Part shown: positions 63,879 to 64,000 of the stretch, piece after piece
Position numbering within the stretch: the stretch's first letter is position 1
How the letters are laid out: each line of letters begins with the position of its first letter
Assembly: GCA_026214975.1 (NCBI GenBank)
Contig: JAOBSW010000287.1
Span: forward strand, 45,350 to 109,349
Origin: Gentiana macrophylla
Taxonomy: Eukaryota; Streptophyta; Magnoliopsida; Gentianales; Gentianaceae
Direction of reading: 5' to 3'
DNA length: 64,000 bases
Notes under the pieces: model-generated
The model's database searches: none
The model's input: the letters and a program-made list of their open reading frames with translations, nothing else
Told to the model about the DNA's origin: nothing
Made by a program: the position numbers and the translations under genes

Positions 63879-64000
63879 TGTTGGTAATTTAAGTGTTACC
63901 ATGTTCATTTATTGTAATCGGGGTTTGGTACAAAGATGGGTGAACTCGGATTGCTATAATGTGAGTTTGGAGGTACGGAGTGTACGCCATATAAGTATTT
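63879..64000 (+). repeat. 3' LTR start, cut by the window
   Basis: Matches 58627-58747 with one extra g, one c/t change and one small deletion. Confidence 0.95.

Larger units (their letters stand above)
58627..64000 (+). mobile_element. Ty1/copia element, recent, cut by the window end
   Basis: 5' LTR 58627-59383, gag, INT, RT, RNase H, polypurine tract, and the first 122 bp of the 3' LTR (from 63879). Over those 122 bp the LTRs differ at only about three positions, so insertion is fairly recent, yet the coding part has many stops and small deletions. Confidence 0.9.

Overview
The window is nuclear DNA of a flowering plant, probably a eudicot. Genes are intron-rich with GT-AG splice sites, one gene encodes a chloroplast inner-envelope carrier, and most of the rest is plant-type LTR retrotransposon, MULE, hAT and MITE sequence. 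The species cannot be named from sequence alone.

Layout. 1-14698: three layers of decayed retrotransposon: a Ty1/copia element with its 3' LTR (to 6913), two eroded Ty3/gypsy-like LTR segments (7301-11020), and the 3' half of a second copia of the first family with its LTR (to 14698). 16040-18506 (+): DiT1, the plastid 2-oxoglutarate/malate translocator, four exons. 18803-23976 (-): the replication/repair helicase MCM9, about 19 recognisable exons, convergent with DiT1, with an E2F-type site about 70 bp before its ATG. 24182-24835: a non-autonomous hAT-like element with an 8-bp target-site duplication. 25660-26700: a repeat-bearing leader and an acidic ORF of unknown function. 26735-45019: a copia element in minus orientation, split by a Sirevirus-like copia (30119-42048, minus) that carries a long extra coding region between pol and its 3' LTR. 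45020-46400: fragments of other retroelements. 46737-52769: a Mutator-like element (MULE) with about 118-bp inverted termini, a perfect 9-bp target-site duplication and a broken FAR1/FHY3-type transposase. 53099-55722 (+): an intact-looking ten-exon gene for an unrecognised 300-residue basic protein, flanked by two MITEs of one family and followed by a scrambled inverted partial copy of itself. 57673-64000: copia LTR fragments and a fairly young copia element running off the window.

Function. Only DiT1, MCM9 and the 53099 gene look like host genes. DiT1 acts in photorespiratory nitrogen and carbon exchange. MCM9 acts in recombination repair, and its E2F-like site fits S-phase control. The rest is transposable-element history.

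The most interesting points are: (i) two MCM9 introns with U12-type (minor spliceosome) donors, one apparently with GT-AC ends; (ii) absence of the MCM9 exon expected just before the sensor-2 helix, so that the remaining exons do not join in frame; (iii) a complete MULE with a FAR1-like transposase; (iv) a 9-bp-TSD MITE family on both sides of the unknown gene; (v) the inverted, rearranged partial copy of that gene; (vi) a Sirevirus-like element with an extra 3' coding region and non-standard ends.
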